From Pseudomonas sp. PSB18 (lineage in GTDB: Bacteria; Pseudomonadota; Gammaproteobacteria; Pseudomonadales; Pseudomonadaceae), in contig NZ_NOIN01000005.1 in the NCBI RefSeq assembly GCF_014596565.1, positions 248,001 through 312,000 on the forward strand: a DNA stretch of 64,000 bases. Direction: 5' to 3'. This document shows, in pieces, positions 17,027 through 25,693 of this stretch (its first letter is position 1; every line of letters begins with the position of its first letter). Made by a program: the position numbers and the translations under genes. The notes under the pieces are model-generated. The model saw only the letters and a program-made list of their open reading frames with translations. It was not told the origin of the DNA and made no database searches.

Positions 17027-17584
17027 ATGAATTATTTCCTGGCCCAGGCCCTGAACAATCAATGGGCCAACCACCGGCTGCTCGGCACCTGTGCGCAGTT
17101 GAGCGAGGACGAATACCTGACGCGACGCACGGGGTTCTTTCCGTCCATACAAGCCACGCTCTGCCATATCCTGGAGGTGGATCGCTATTACCTCACCGCC
17201 CTGGAAGGCGATCGTGACGGTCAGATCAAGGATTTCTCCGAAACCCTGGCCTTTGCCGACCTGGTGCAAAACCAGGCCCGCACCGACCGGCGATTGGTGG
17301 CGTTCTGCGAATCCCTGCGGGAAAAAGACCTCGCCCGGTCCGTCGAACTGGTACGCGCCGACGGTGCCGTGGTGCTCGAGCGTATCGACCGGTTGCTGTT
17401 GCACCTGTTCGAGCACCAGATCCACCACCGTGGACAGGTCCACACGATGCTCAGCGACACCGACCTCGAACCGCCGCAGCTCGACGAGTTCTTCCTCGAT
17501 TGCGACCGCAAGTTCCGGCAAACGGAAGAACAGCAGTTGCAACTCGACGAAGGCCACGTCTGGCGGGCGTATCTGCCGGATTGA
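17027..17584 (+). CDS. DinB/YfiT-fold metal-binding protein
   Basis: The 185-residue protein has the four-helix DinB fold. The three metal-ligand histidines expected in the family are visible: His47 in TLCHILEVDRYY, and His130 with His134 in LFEHQIHHRGQVH. Members bind Ni or Zn and act in thiol transfer or in unknown reactions; this one cannot be assigned. I start at 17027 since an earlier in-frame start would translate the REP element. It lies where the P. aeruginosa locus, as I recall it, has further hydroxyproline genes, but it is not a known pathway enzyme. Confidence 0.8.
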   Translation: MNYFLAQALNNQWANHRLLGTCAQLSEDEYLTRRTGFFPSIQATLCHILEVDRYYLTALEGDRDGQIKDFSETLAFADLVQNQARTDRRLVAFCESLREKDLARSVELVRADGAVVLERIDRLLLHLFEHQIHHRGQVHTMLSDTDLEPPQLDEFFLDCDRKFRQTEEQQLQLDEGHVWRAYLPD

Positions 17585-17596
17585 ACCCAAGGCTTA

Positions 17597-17626
17597 AAAA
17601 ATGCGATGGCCGCCGCCGGCCATCGC
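17597..17626 (-). terminator. Terminator of the acoXABC-bdhA operon
   Basis: GCGATGGCCG (17603-17612) pairs with CGGCCATCGC (17617-17626) around a four-base loop. On the minus strand the stem is followed by ATTTTTTAA. It lies 22 bases past the bdhA stop codon and faces the DinB gene, so it ends the leftward operon. Confidence 0.85.
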
Positions 17627-17648
17627 CAATCGCCCACATCGGGAAAAA

Positions 17649-18743
17649 TCAGGTCCGCGCCGGTGACACGATGATCTTCACGTTGTGCTCCTTGTTGTTG
17701 ACCAGCTCCTCGAAGCCCTGCCCGACGATCTGCTCCAGCTGGATGCGCCCGGTCACCAGCGGCGAGATGTCCAGGCGGCCATCGGCAATGAACGCAATGA
17801 CATCGGCAAATTCGCCGTTGTAGGCCAGCGCGCCGAGCACCTGCTTCTCGGTGGACACCAGTTCGAAGAAGTTGAATTCGCTCGGTTCCTCGAAAATCCC
17901 CACCAGCACGCATTTGCCGGCCTTGCGGATCAGGTCGATGGCGAACTTGGCGGTGTGCTTGTTGCCGATGCACTCGAAGCTGACATCGGCCCCCAGCCCC
18001 CCGGTCAGGCGGCGCACTTCAGCCAGCGCATCGCACTGGTTGGGATCGATGACATGACTGGCACCGACCTCCAGGGCCTTGGCCTTGCGCGCGCTGGACA
18101 TTTCCAGGGCAATCACCTGGGCCGCCCCGGCGGCCTTGGCACACATGATGGTGCACAGGCCAATGGTCCCGGCGCCGACCACCACGACGTTCTGGCCCAG
18201 CAGGCTTCCGGCCTTCTTCACCGCGTGCATGCCCACCGCCAACGGCTCGATCAGCGCGCCGGCCTCGGCAGGAAAACCGGCGGGCAACTTGTAGAGCAGA
18301 TTGGCCGGCACATTGACCAGCTCCGCGAACGCGCCATTGTTCATCAGGCCGGTGAACGCCAGGTTCTCGCAGATGTTATAGAGCCCGTGGGTGCAGTAGT
18401 AGCAGGTCCCGCAGTGCTGGCAGGCATCTGCCGCCACCGGCTCGCCAACGCTGAAGCCCTCTACCCCGGCCCCCAATTCGACGATTTCGCCGCAAAACTC
18501 GTGGCCGAGGATGCACTGGCCCTTGATACCGGTCAGTGGGTGTGGCGCGTCCACCGGAATGAACACCGGTCCGGCCACGTATTCATGCAGGTCGGAGCCG
18601 CAGATGCCGCACCACTGGACGCGGATCTGCACCCAGCCGGCGGGCGGCGAAACGGGCAACGGTACGTCTTCGACGCGGATATCGTTACGGCCATGCCAGA
18701 CGGCGGCGCGCATGCTGCGGGTAGGCTTGATTGAAGCGTTCAT
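17649..18743 (-). CDS. bdhA: 2,3-Butanediol dehydrogenase (zinc MDR alcohol dehydrogenase)
   Basis: The 364-residue medium-chain dehydrogenase carries both zinc sites. The catalytic site uses Cys45 in WCGICGSDLHEY and His81-Glu82 in GHEFCG. The structural site is Cys111-Cys114-Cys117-Cys125 with the usual 2-2-7 spacing. The cofactor motif is VVVGAGTIGLCTIMCAKAAG. It should oxidise 2,3-butanediol to acetoin, feeding the acetoin dehydrogenase encoded just upstream. The ATG at 18743 has a good GGAG seven bases before it. It is the last gene of the operon, 51 bases after acoC, and a terminator follows. Confidence 0.9.
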   Translation of the reverse strand: MNASIKPTRSMRAAVWHGRNDIRVEDVPLPVSPPAGWVQIRVQWCGICGSDLHEYVAGPVFIPVDAPHPLTGIKGQCILGHEFCGEIVELGAGVEGFSVGEPVAADACQHCGTCYYCTHGLYNICENLAFTGLMNNGAFAELVNVPANLLYKLPAGFPAEAGALIEPLAVGMHAVKKAGSLLGQNVVVVGAGTIGLCTIMCAKAAGAAQVIALEMSSARKAKALEVGASHVIDPNQCDALAEVRRLTGGLGADVSFECIGNKHTAKFAIDLIRKAGKCVLVGIFEEPSEFNFFELVSTEKQVLGALAYNGEFADVIAFIADGRLDISPLVTGRIQLEQIVGQGFEELVNNKEHNVKIIVSPART

Positions 18744-18765
18744 AGCGTTTCTCCAGAATGCTTGG

Positions 18766-18788
18766 GGGCGACGACTCGCGCGTCGCCC
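18766..18788. other. Hairpin between acoC and bdhA
   Basis: GGGCGACG (18766-18773) pairs with CGTCGCCC (18781-18788) around seven bases in the 51-base gap. It lacks a T-tract in either direction, so it is more likely an mRNA stability or processing element than a terminator. Confidence 0.4.
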
Positions 18789-18794
18789 GTTCGA

Positions 18795-19907
18795 TCAGTG
18801 CGGTTCAATGAACTCAAGGATCAATCGATTGACCTGCTCGGCCGCTTCCATCTGCACCATGTGGCCTTGACCGCTCAGCACCTCCACCTGAGCCTCCAGC
18901 CCCTCGCCATGGGCCGCCGGGATGATCGCGTCGTCACTGCCCCAGATCACCAGGGTCGGCACGTGACCGGCCTGCACCACTTCGCGCAAGTCCACCTGTT
19001 GGCGACCATCGGCGAACAAGGTCGCCGACAGCTGCTTCAACGCTGTCTCCACGCCCTCCAGGCGCTTGTACTTGAGCATGTCGTCGAGCATCTGGCGGTT
19101 GACCAGCTCGGCGTTGGAGAACAACTGCACCAATTGCGGCTTGAGGGCGTTGCGATTGGAGGCCTCGACAAAGCCTTGCAGGTAGCCGCCGTTGATCTCA
19201 GGGCCGAGGCCGGCGCTGCCGATCAGCGTCAGGGAACGCACCCGCTGGGGCGTCAGGCGTGCGGTGTTCAGCGACACGGCGCCGCCCATGGAATGCCCCA
19301 CCAGATGCGCGACGCTGATGTCCAGGTGATCGAGCAAGGCCAGCACCGCGCCGCTCAGCTCGTCCAGGTCGCCCCGTTGCAGGGCCTTGCCGGACTCGCC
19401 ATGGCCCGGCAGGTCCAGGGCGATCACCCGGCGGCCGGCCGCCAAGGCCTCGTGGTTGAACAGCCAGTTGTTCAGGTCCCCGCCAAAACCGTGGACCAAC
19501 ACCAAGGGCATGCCGCCTTCGCCGCGTTCAAAGTAGCGGATAACCCGCCCGTCCAGATCGACCTTCTGCGGTTTCGCGCCGGTGTCTTCATCGCCGGTGT
19601 CGCCCGGCACGAAACTGGACTGGAATTGCTCGATGACCGCATCGATCTCGGCGTCGCTGGCCTCGCCGTCGACGACAATGCCCAGCAACGCGCCGACCGC
19701 CAGGGTTTCGTCCTGCCGCGCGATCTGCCGACGCAACACGCCGGAGAACGGCGCTTCGACGCTGCTGGAGATCTTGTCGGTCTCCACGTCCAGCACGTCG
19801 TCGCCCTTGGTAATGGCCTGGCCCTCCTCCTTGAGCCAGGCATCGACCCGGCCTTCAGTCATCGACAGACCCCACTTGGGCATGGTCAGGGTATGAATCT
19901 GGCTCAT
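18795..19907 (-). CDS. acoC: Acetoin dehydrogenase E2: dihydrolipoyl acetyltransferase with alpha/beta-hydrolase domain
   Basis: The 370-residue protein has an N-terminal lipoyl domain (about 1-78) with the lipoylated Lys45 in DVETDKISSSVEAPF. A linker rich in Asp and Gly follows, then an alpha/beta-hydrolase fold from about 118. The hydrolase nucleophile is Ser206 in LVGHSMGGAV. This lipoyl-hydrolase fusion is the diagnostic form of Pseudomonas-type AcoC, unlike the E2 of pyruvate dehydrogenase. It transfers the acetyl group from cleaved acetoin to CoA. Its ATG overlaps the acoB stop (ATGA), which is why I chose 19907 over an upstream start. Confidence 0.93.
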   Translation of the reverse strand: MSQIHTLTMPKWGLSMTEGRVDAWLKEEGQAITKGDDVLDVETDKISSSVEAPFSGVLRRQIARQDETLAVGALLGIVVDGEASDAEIDAVIEQFQSSFVPGDTGDEDTGAKPQKVDLDGRVIRYFERGEGGMPLVLVHGFGGDLNNWLFNHEALAAGRRVIALDLPGHGESGKALQRGDLDELSGAVLALLDHLDISVAHLVGHSMGGAVSLNTARLTPQRVRSLTLIGSAGLGPEINGGYLQGFVEASNRNALKPQLVQLFSNAELVNRQMLDDMLKYKRLEGVETALKQLSATLFADGRQQVDLREVVQAGHVPTLVIWGSDDAIIPAAHGEGLEAQVEVLSGQGHMVQMEAAEQVNRLILEFIEPH

Positions 19908-20923
19908 CAGCGCTTGCTCCACTCGATCACGTTGAGCACGGCTTGTTCGATCTTCGCCGCGTCAGGGATGTACAGGTCTTCCAGGGAATCGGAGAACGGC
20001 ACCGGCGTGTGCGGCGCGGTGACCATCTCGATCGGCGCCTTGAGCGCGCCGAAGGCTTTCTGCGCCACCAGCGCCGAGACATCGGTGGCCATGGAGCAGC
20101 GTGGGTTGGCTTCATCGATGACCACCAGGCGCCCGGTCTTCTCCACGCTTTCGAGAATGCTGTCCTCGTCCATCGGGCTGGTGGTGCGCAGGTCGATGAC
20201 CTCGCAATCGATACCGCGCCCGGCCAGGCTGCGCGCCGCGTCCATGGCGGTGTTGACCATGCGGCCGTAGGACACGAGGGTCACGTCCTTGCCGTCGCGC
20301 AGGAAGTTGGCCTCGCCGAACGGGATGGTGTAGAGCTCTTCGGGCACCTCGCCCTGCATGCCGTATAGCAATTTGTGCTCGCAGAAGATCACCGGATCGT
20401 TGTCGCGGATCGCCTGGATCAGCAAACCCTTGGCATCGTAGGGCGACGACGGGCACACCACCTTCAGCCCGGGGATGTGCGTCCACAAGGACGTGAGCAT
20501 CTGCGAGTGCTGGGCCGCGGCGCGCAGGCCGGCGCCGACCATGGTGCGAATCACCAGGGGCGTGGAAGCCTTGCCACCGAACATGTAGCGAAACTTCGCC
20601 GCCTGGTTGAGGATCTGGTCCAGGCAGCAGCCGGCGAAATCGACGAACATCAGTTCGCACACCGGGCGCACGCCGCAGGTCGCCGCGCCCACCGCCGCAC
20701 CGACGTAACCAATTTCCGACAACGGGGTGTCGAGCACACGACCGGGAAACTGGTCGTAGAGGCCCTTGGTGACGCCGAGCACACCGCCCCAGGCGTCGTT
20801 TTCACCGGGTGCGCCGGCGCCACCGGCCACGTCTTCGCCCATGATGAACACGCTGGTATCGCGACGCATTTCCTGAGCCAGGGCTTCGTTGATTGCCTGC
20901 TGATAGCTGATTTTTCTCGCCAT
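19907..20923 (-). CDS. acoB: Acetoin dehydrogenase E1 beta subunit
   Basis: The 338-residue protein matches transketolase-like E1 beta subunits: FIMGEDVAGGAGAPGENDAW near the start, DTPLSEIGYVGAAVGAA, and PVCELMFVDFAG. The C-terminal domain has DLRTTSPMDEDSILESVEKT. With AcoA it forms the ThDP-dependent enzyme that cleaves acetoin to acetaldehyde and a hydroxyethyl-ThDP adduct. It lies 35 bases after acoA and overlaps acoC by three bases. Confidence 0.94.
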   Translation of the reverse strand: MARKISYQQAINEALAQEMRRDTSVFIMGEDVAGGAGAPGENDAWGGVLGVTKGLYDQFPGRVLDTPLSEIGYVGAAVGAATCGVRPVCELMFVDFAGCCLDQILNQAAKFRYMFGGKASTPLVIRTMVGAGLRAAAQHSQMLTSLWTHIPGLKVVCPSSPYDAKGLLIQAIRDNDPVIFCEHKLLYGMQGEVPEELYTIPFGEANFLRDGKDVTLVSYGRMVNTAMDAARSLAGRGIDCEVIDLRTTSPMDEDSILESVEKTGRLVVIDEANPRCSMATDVSALVAQKAFGALKAPIEMVTAPHTPVPFSDSLEDLYIPDAAKIEQAVLNVIEWSKR

Positions 20924-20958
20924 GATGGAATTCTCTGTTCTTGTTTTATAAGGGGCGT

Positions 20959-21936
20959 TCAGGGGTAGGAGACGTAGACGTCGGTGAGCAGGTCCGCCGC
21001 CGCAGGCTTGGGATCGGACTTGGCCTTGCGCACCGCGTTGTCGATCAGCAGCTCCACTTCCCGGTCGACCTGGTCCAGTTGCTCGGCCGAGAGCAACCCG
21101 GCCCGGGTGGTGCGCTCGCGGAACTGCATCAGGCAGTCCTGGTGTTCACGGAAGTGCTTGACCTCATCCGGTGCCCGATACGTTTGCGCATCGCCCTCGA
21201 AATGGCCGTAATAGCGGGTCAGCTTGACCTCGATCAACGACGGCCCTTCCCCGGCCCGGGCGCGCTCGATGGCCGCCCCGGCGGCTTCGTGGACGGCGAA
21301 GAAGTCAAAACCGTCCACCGTCACCCCCGGCATGCCGAAACCGGCGGCGCGGTCGGCGATGTGATCGCAAGCCACCGACCAATTGGATGCAGTGGCCTCG
21401 GCGTAGCCGTTGTTCTCGGCGATGAACAGGCACGGCAGGTTCCACACCGAAGCCATGTTCATCGCCTCGAACACCGCGCCTTCGTTGGAACCGCCGTCGC
21501 CGAAGAACACCACCGCGACGCTGTCGGTGCCCTTGAGCCGGGCTGCCAGCGCCGCACCGACCACCAGCGGCGCACCTGCCCCGACAATGCCGTTGGCACC
21601 GAGCATGCCCTTCTCGAAATCGGCAATGTGCATGGAACCGCCCTTGCCTTGGCAGACCCCGGTTTTCTTGCCGTAGATCTCGGCCATCATGCCGTAGACA
21701 TCCACGCCTTTGGCGATGCAATGGCCGTGACCACGGTGGTTGGAGGCAATGCAGTCGTCATCGCCCAGGTGGGCCATGACCCCGGCGGCCGAGGCCTCTT
21801 CGCCGGCATACAAGTGAACGAAACCGGGAATCTCGCCGGTGGCGAATTCCACGTGCAGGCGCTCTTCGAACGCGCGAATGGTGCGCATCACCTGGTAGGC
21901 GTGCAGCAGTTGATCGTGGGTGAGCGGTGTCGACAT
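20959..21936 (-). CDS. acoA: Acetoin dehydrogenase E1 alpha subunit
   Basis: The 325-residue E1 alpha subunit starts MSTPLTHDQLLHAYQVMRTI at 21936. The ThDP-magnesium motif is FFGDGGSNEGAVFEAMNMAS with the closing Asn-Asn in IAENNGYAEA. GKGGSMHIADFEKGMLG is the conserved loop before it. It is two bases after acoX, so the two are coupled. I reject in-frame starts further upstream because they lie inside acoX. No E3 (lipoamide dehydrogenase) gene is present here, so the complex must borrow one. Confidence 0.94.
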   Translation of the reverse strand: MSTPLTHDQLLHAYQVMRTIRAFEERLHVEFATGEIPGFVHLYAGEEASAAGVMAHLGDDDCIASNHRGHGHCIAKGVDVYGMMAEIYGKKTGVCQGKGGSMHIADFEKGMLGANGIVGAGAPLVVGAALAARLKGTDSVAVVFFGDGGSNEGAVFEAMNMASVWNLPCLFIAENNGYAEATASNWSVACDHIADRAAGFGMPGVTVDGFDFFAVHEAAGAAIERARAGEGPSLIEVKLTRYYGHFEGDAQTYRAPDEVKHFREHQDCLMQFRERTTRAGLLSAEQLDQVDREVELLIDNAVRKAKSDPKPAAADLLTDVYVSYP

Positions 21937-21938
21937 TT

Positions 21939-23021
21939 TTATTCTCCAGGGGTGTCTTGAAGACTGACTTGCAGGTTCAGGGGGTGTTGCGGATGTTCGC
22001 GGCCGATGCTCAACAGGCGCTGTTGCGCGGCGTAGGCCAGCACCGCGTCGACATCGATGCTCAGCGGGCCGCCGGCATCGAGGGTGACCGTGGGACGGTC
22101 GTGCGGGTTGAATTCGATTTCCCGTTCGCCATCCAGGGCCAGAGTGCCGCTGGACAGCGCCAACGGGTGGGTCACGCCTGGTTCCAGGCGGCCGGCCGCG
22201 AGCACGCCGCAGCCCTGCAACAGGCCAGGGGCCAGCGGCACCAGCAGCGCTTCGGGCGATTGCGGGTCCAGGCGCATCCAGGCCCCGCCCGGCTCCTGCC
22301 GCGTCACCGGCAGCCACAAGCCACACAAGGCCGACAGGCCAATGGATTGCGGCTCGGCAAAGGTCACGAAGACTTCGGCCAGATCTGCCGCCCGGCTGAT
22401 GGCACGGGCACCGACGAAGCGCAGCGGCGACACGGCGACGTCCACCAGAGCGATTTCCCGCAGACCGCGCTGTGCCTCGCACACCAGCAAGCGCTTGTTG
22501 CGCCGCAAGCCGATCTGTTCGGGGATCCGGCCGCTGGCGTACAACCCGCCGGCGAGCCCTGCCGTGGTGGCTTCGCGCAACTCAGGGAAAGCGTTGTTGG
22601 TGCCGGTGGACAGGGTCAGCAACGGGATATCCCCCACTTCGGCGGCCACGGCCTTGTGGGTGCCGTCGCCGCCGAGCACGGCGATCAGCGCCACCTCGCG
22701 CTCGGCCATCAGGCGCGCAGCCCTGCGGGTGTCTTCGACGGTCTGGCGCAAGGTCAGGTCGAGAAACTCCAGGGCCGGCCAATGACTGTCGCGCGCCTGG
22801 CGGCTGTGGCTGTTCTTCAGCACGGCAGCGGCAATGCCGGTCATGTCGGTGGGCATCAGCACCTGTTCGATGCCGGTGGCGCCGAAAGCCGCCAGCAAGC
22901 GCTGGATCACCGAGACCTTGTCGGTGCTGGAAAACAGCCCGGCGTTGGCGGTCAGGCGCCGCACGTCGCGTCCCGAGGCAGGGTTGGCGATGATGCCCAC
23001 GGTCAGGGGGCGGCGGCTCAT
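21939..23021 (-). CDS. acoX: AcoX, NAD-kinase-fold protein of acetoin catabolism
   Basis: The 360-residue protein starts MSRRPLTVGIIANPASGRDV at 23021. It carries the diacylglycerol/NAD-kinase motif AVLGGDGTHKAVAAEVGD, and LSTGTNNAFPELREATTAG follows as in ATP-NAD kinases. AcoX is a common but biochemically obscure member of aco operons and is not needed for the E1-E2-E3 reaction as known. It is the first gene of the operon here. A consensus sigma-54 promoter lies about 100 bases upstream. In-frame starts further upstream would cross that promoter, so they are rejected. Confidence 0.91.
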   Translation of the reverse strand: MSRRPLTVGIIANPASGRDVRRLTANAGLFSSTDKVSVIQRLLAAFGATGIEQVLMPTDMTGIAAAVLKNSHSRQARDSHWPALEFLDLTLRQTVEDTRRAARLMAEREVALIAVLGGDGTHKAVAAEVGDIPLLTLSTGTNNAFPELREATTAGLAGGLYASGRIPEQIGLRRNKRLLVCEAQRGLREIALVDVAVSPLRFVGARAISRAADLAEVFVTFAEPQSIGLSALCGLWLPVTRQEPGGAWMRLDPQSPEALLVPLAPGLLQGCGVLAAGRLEPGVTHPLALSSGTLALDGEREIEFNPHDRPTVTLDAGGPLSIDVDAVLAYAAQQRLLSIGREHPQHPLNLQVSLQDTPGE

Positions 23022-23123
23022 GGTGCCACCGTGAACGTGAGGGGCAAACGACCTGGGCAGGAAGACATAACGTACCTCGGTTCTTATTATTGGAAGACCC
23101 GTCATGCGGGCCCAGGGCATAGA

Positions 23124-23138
23124 GCAAGGGCGGTGCCA
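23124..23138 (-). promoter_or_regulatory. Sigma-54 promoter of acoXABC-bdhA
   Basis: Read on the minus strand, bases 23138 to 23124 give TGGCACCGCCCTTGC. This matches the consensus TGGCACG-N4-TTGC, with GG and GC separated by exactly 10 bases. The start of transcription should fall near 23112, giving a leader of about 90 bases before acoX. The divergent AcoR gene encodes the matching enhancer-binding protein. Confidence 0.85.
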
Positions 23139-23215
23139 GATGCGTGAAAAAACCAGAAGACGCCCGGGCCAGAGCCTTCGCAGCGAGATAAACCACGAAC
23201 CGGGGCAAGGCCTTG

Positions 23216-23275
23216 TGAGACGCCACATGTCAGCCTGCACGAGCCGTTGGCGAGACCGTGAGACGTGGCGTCTCA
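23216..23275. promoter_or_regulatory. Probable AcoR upstream activator sites
   Basis: TGAGACG-TGG-CGTCTCA at 23259-23275 is a perfect palindrome with 7-base arms. A second copy at 23216-23232, TGAGACG-CCA-CATGTCA, keeps one full arm and 5 of 7 bases of the other. Their centres are 43 bases apart, about four helical turns. They lie roughly 80-140 bases upstream of the sigma-54 promoter, the normal enhancer position. The rest of the 344-base acoX-acoR gap shows no gene. Confidence 0.65.
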
Positions 23276-23366
23276 CGCCGACGACCAATCCCGCCAAGCT
23301 TGTCTGGGCCCGGCGAACGGCGCTTAATGGGCGCACAACGATAAGAAGCTGAACCGGAGGCCAGTC

Positions 23367-25247
23367 ATGCTTTCCGCTCACTCCCGGGCCCATGTGGATT
23401 GCGTCAGCCGCGTCGTGAAGAACGCGGACCAATTGCCGCAGTTGCCCGTCCCGGACCTGATCCTCGACTCCTGGCGTCGCTCCATGGAGCAACATCACCT
23501 CGACCCCGGCTCGCTACAGGGCCCGCGTATCCTCTCCGAGGACGTACTCAAGCAATGCCGCGAGCGCTCCGAGCTGTTCCTCAATATCGCCAGCGAAGAA
23601 GTGGCGCGCCTCCATGGCCGGGTACGGGACGCCGACTACTGTGTGTTGCTGACCGATGCCCAGGGCCAGACCATCGACTACCGTGTCGAAACCGCCATTC
23701 GCAACGACTGCCGCAAGGCCGGGCTGTACCTGGGCACCTGCTGGTCGGAGGGCGAGGAAGGCACGTGCGGCGTGGCGGCGGTGCTCACGGCCAAGGCGCC
23801 GGTGACGGTGCACAAGCGCGATCACTTCCGCGCCGCGTTCATTGGCCTGACCTGCTCCGCCGCGCCGGTCTTCGATCCCCAAGGGGAACTGCTCGGGGTG
23901 TTGGACGTGTCGGCGGTGCGCTCGCCGGATGACCGCCGCTCGCAGCACCTGATCCGTCAGATGGTGGTGCAGAGCGCCCGGGAAATCGAACAGGCATTCT
24001 TCATGAGCAGTGCCCAGGGCTACTGGGTGCTTCGGGCCCATCGCAACGCCGGCTACGTCGACAGCCAGCCCGATTATCTGTTCGCCTGGGACGACGACGG
24101 CTGCCTGCAAGCCCTCAACCCCGCCGCACGCCAGTACCTGCTGCAGCAGTACGACCAGTTGCCGCAGCACATCAGCCAGGTCTTCGATCAACAATGGTTG
24201 CACCGTGCCCGGGACGAGAGTCTTTATCCCTTCAGCCGCCAGGGGACCGAATCCTCCCTGCATGGCCGCTTGAGCGCACCGCGGCATCGGGCGCAACCCC
24301 GTGCTCGGGTAGCGATGGCGCCGGTCGACATCGATCCACGCCTGGCCGACAGCCTGCGCCTGGCGGTGCGGGTCAAGGATCGCAACCTGCCGGTGTTGAT
24401 CCAGGGCGAAACCGGCTCAGGCAAAGAGGTGTTCGCCCGCCAGTTGCACCAGGCCAGCCAGCGCCGTGAGCGTCCTTTCGTCGCGCTGAACTGCGCCGCG
24501 ATTCCTGAAAGCCTGATCGAAAGCGAGTTGTTCGGCTATGTGGCCGGGGCGTTCACCGGCGCCTCGACCAAGGGCATGCAGGGCCTGTTGCAACAGGCCG
24601 ACGGCGGCACGCTGTTCCTGGACGAAATCGGTGATATGCCGCTGGCCTTGCAGACCCGCCTGTTGCGGGTGCTGGCAGAGGGCGAAGTGGCGCCTCTGGG
24701 TGCGTCGCGCCGCAAAGCCGTGGACATCCAGGTGATCTGCGCCACCCACCGCGATCTGGAAGGCCTGGTCAGCGCCGGCGAGTTTCGCGAGGACCTGTAT
24801 TTCCGCTTGGGCGGCGCCCGCTTCCAACTGCCGCCGCTGCGCGAGCGCAGTGACCGGCTGACGCTGATCAACCGCATCCTCGAAGAAGAGTCGACCCGCT
24901 GCGGCGGCGCCGTGCAATTGAGCAGCGCGGCCCTGGAATGCCTGCTCGGCTATCACTGGCCGGGCAATGTCCGCCAGTTGCGCCATGTGCTGCGCTACGC
25001 CTGTGCGGTCTGCGAGAGCTCCGTGATCCAGATCGCCCACCTGCCGGAGTCGTTGCAGGGCATTCAAGGCGCCGCCCTTGCGCCGGAGCCCAGCGCCAGC
25101 CCGGAACGCCAGGCCCTGCTCGATGCCCTCGTGCGCCATCGCTGGAAACCCACCGCTGCCGCCCGGGCGCTGGGCATTTCCCGGGCCACCCTGTACCGAA
25201 GGGTCCATCAACACGGCATCGAGATGCCTGGCCGAAGCCCGGGGTGA
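23367..25247 (+). CDS. acoR: AcoR, sigma-54-dependent activator of acetoin catabolism
   Basis: The 626-residue enhancer-binding protein has an N-terminal GAF-like sensor (about 60-210), a linker, a central AAA+ domain and a C-terminal Fis-type HTH. Walker A is [13 protein letters not shown] near 347. The sigma-54-contacting GAFTGA loop is intact near 394. Walker B is [14 protein letters not shown]. The HTH near the end reads [18 protein letters not shown]. The family senses acetoin or a derivative and activates aco operons. It is divergent from acoX, with consensus sigma-54 and palindromic sites between. Confidence 0.93.
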   Translation: MLSAHSRAHVDCVSRVVKNADQLPQLPVPDLILDSWRRSMEQHHLDPGSLQGPRILSEDVLKQCRERSELFLNIASEEVARLHGRVRDADYCVLLTDAQGQTIDYRVETAIRNDCRKAGLYLGTCWSEGEEGTCGVAAVLTAKAPVTVHKRDHFRAAFIGLTCSAAPVFDPQGELLGVLDVSAVRSPDDRRSQHLIRQMVVQSAREIEQAFFMSSAQGYWVLRAHRNAGYVDSQPDYLFAWDDDGCLQALNPAARQYLLQQYDQLPQHISQVFDQQWLHRARDESLYPFSRQGTESSLHGRLSAPRHRAQPRARVAMAPVDIDPRLADSLRLAVRVKDRNLPVLIQGETGSGKEVFARQLHQASQRRERPFVALNCAAIPESLIESELFGYVAGAFTGASTKGMQGLLQQADGGTLFLDEIGDMPLALQTRLLRVLAEGEVAPLGASRRKAVDIQVICATHRDLEGLVSAGEFREDLYFRLGGARFQLPPLRERSDRLTLINRILEEESTRCGGAVQLSSAALECLLGYHWPGNVRQLRHVLRYACAVCESSVIQIAHLPESLQGIQGAALAPEPSASPERQALLDALVRHRWKPTAAARALGISRATLYRRVHQHGIEMPGRSPG

Positions 25248-25257
25248 ACGGGATTGA

Positions 25258-25602
25258 CTAACGGCGCGCCAATTCGTGACGCACGCACTGCTCGTAGTAG
25301 GTCTGCTTGACGGCGGCGGGTTTGAGGCGGGAGGCGCTGTCGTAGGTCTGTTCGGTGATGCCCAGGGCGGTCATGCGCATCCATGGCCGGGGAAACTTGC
25401 GTACTTGCAGCTTTTTTCGGGCGCCGTACAGGGAGACACCGGAGAGTTTGGACGCTTGCGCGCCTGCCGCGATGTCCGCACCCCAGCGGCATATGGACTG
25501 CTGGTTTTGCGTCAACGCCCGGGCCTGGGTGTCGAGCGAGACGCTGGCCAGGAGAGTTGTCGCTACGACCCACATGGCCGCGCCCCACATAGAAAATCGC
25601 AT
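25258..25602 (-). CDS. Small secreted protein of unknown function
   Basis: I start at the ATG at 25602, giving a 114-residue protein, because MRFSMWGAAMWVVATTLLAS is a good signal peptide. A start at 25644 would add 14 residues in front of it. Mature residues begin after SLDTQARA. Two cysteines remain in the mature part (SICRWGADIAAG and YEQCVRHELARR), possibly a disulphide. I do not recognise the family, though short exported proteins of this form are common in Pseudomonas. It ends only 10 bases from the acoR stop, convergently. Confidence 0.6.
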   Translation of the reverse strand: MRFSMWGAAMWVVATTLLASVSLDTQARALTQNQQSICRWGADIAAGAQASKLSGVSLYGARKKLQVRKFPRPWMRMTALGITEQTYDSASRLKPAAVKQTYYEQCVRHELARR

Positions 25603-25660
25603 AGGTTTGTCGTCCAACTTTATGAAATAAAAGAAGTTTGACAACCTTCAAACGAACGAT

Positions 25661-25681
25661 GGGCCAGTACTCGACTGGCCC
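25661..25681 (-). terminator. Hairpin downstream of the DipZ-like gene
   Basis: GGGCCAGT (25661-25668) pairs with ACTGGCCC (25674-25681) around five bases, 13 bases after the stop of the leftward gene at 25694. On the minus strand only a weak T-rich run follows, so efficiency is uncertain. Confidence 0.55.
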
Positions 25682-25693
25682 TTCGCCACAGCT

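Noticed and set aside
18762..20270. Long open frame of about 500 codons on the plus strand
   Set aside because: It lies antisense to acoC and acoB, whose domains and motifs are clear, and its composition is that of a high-GC shadow frame.
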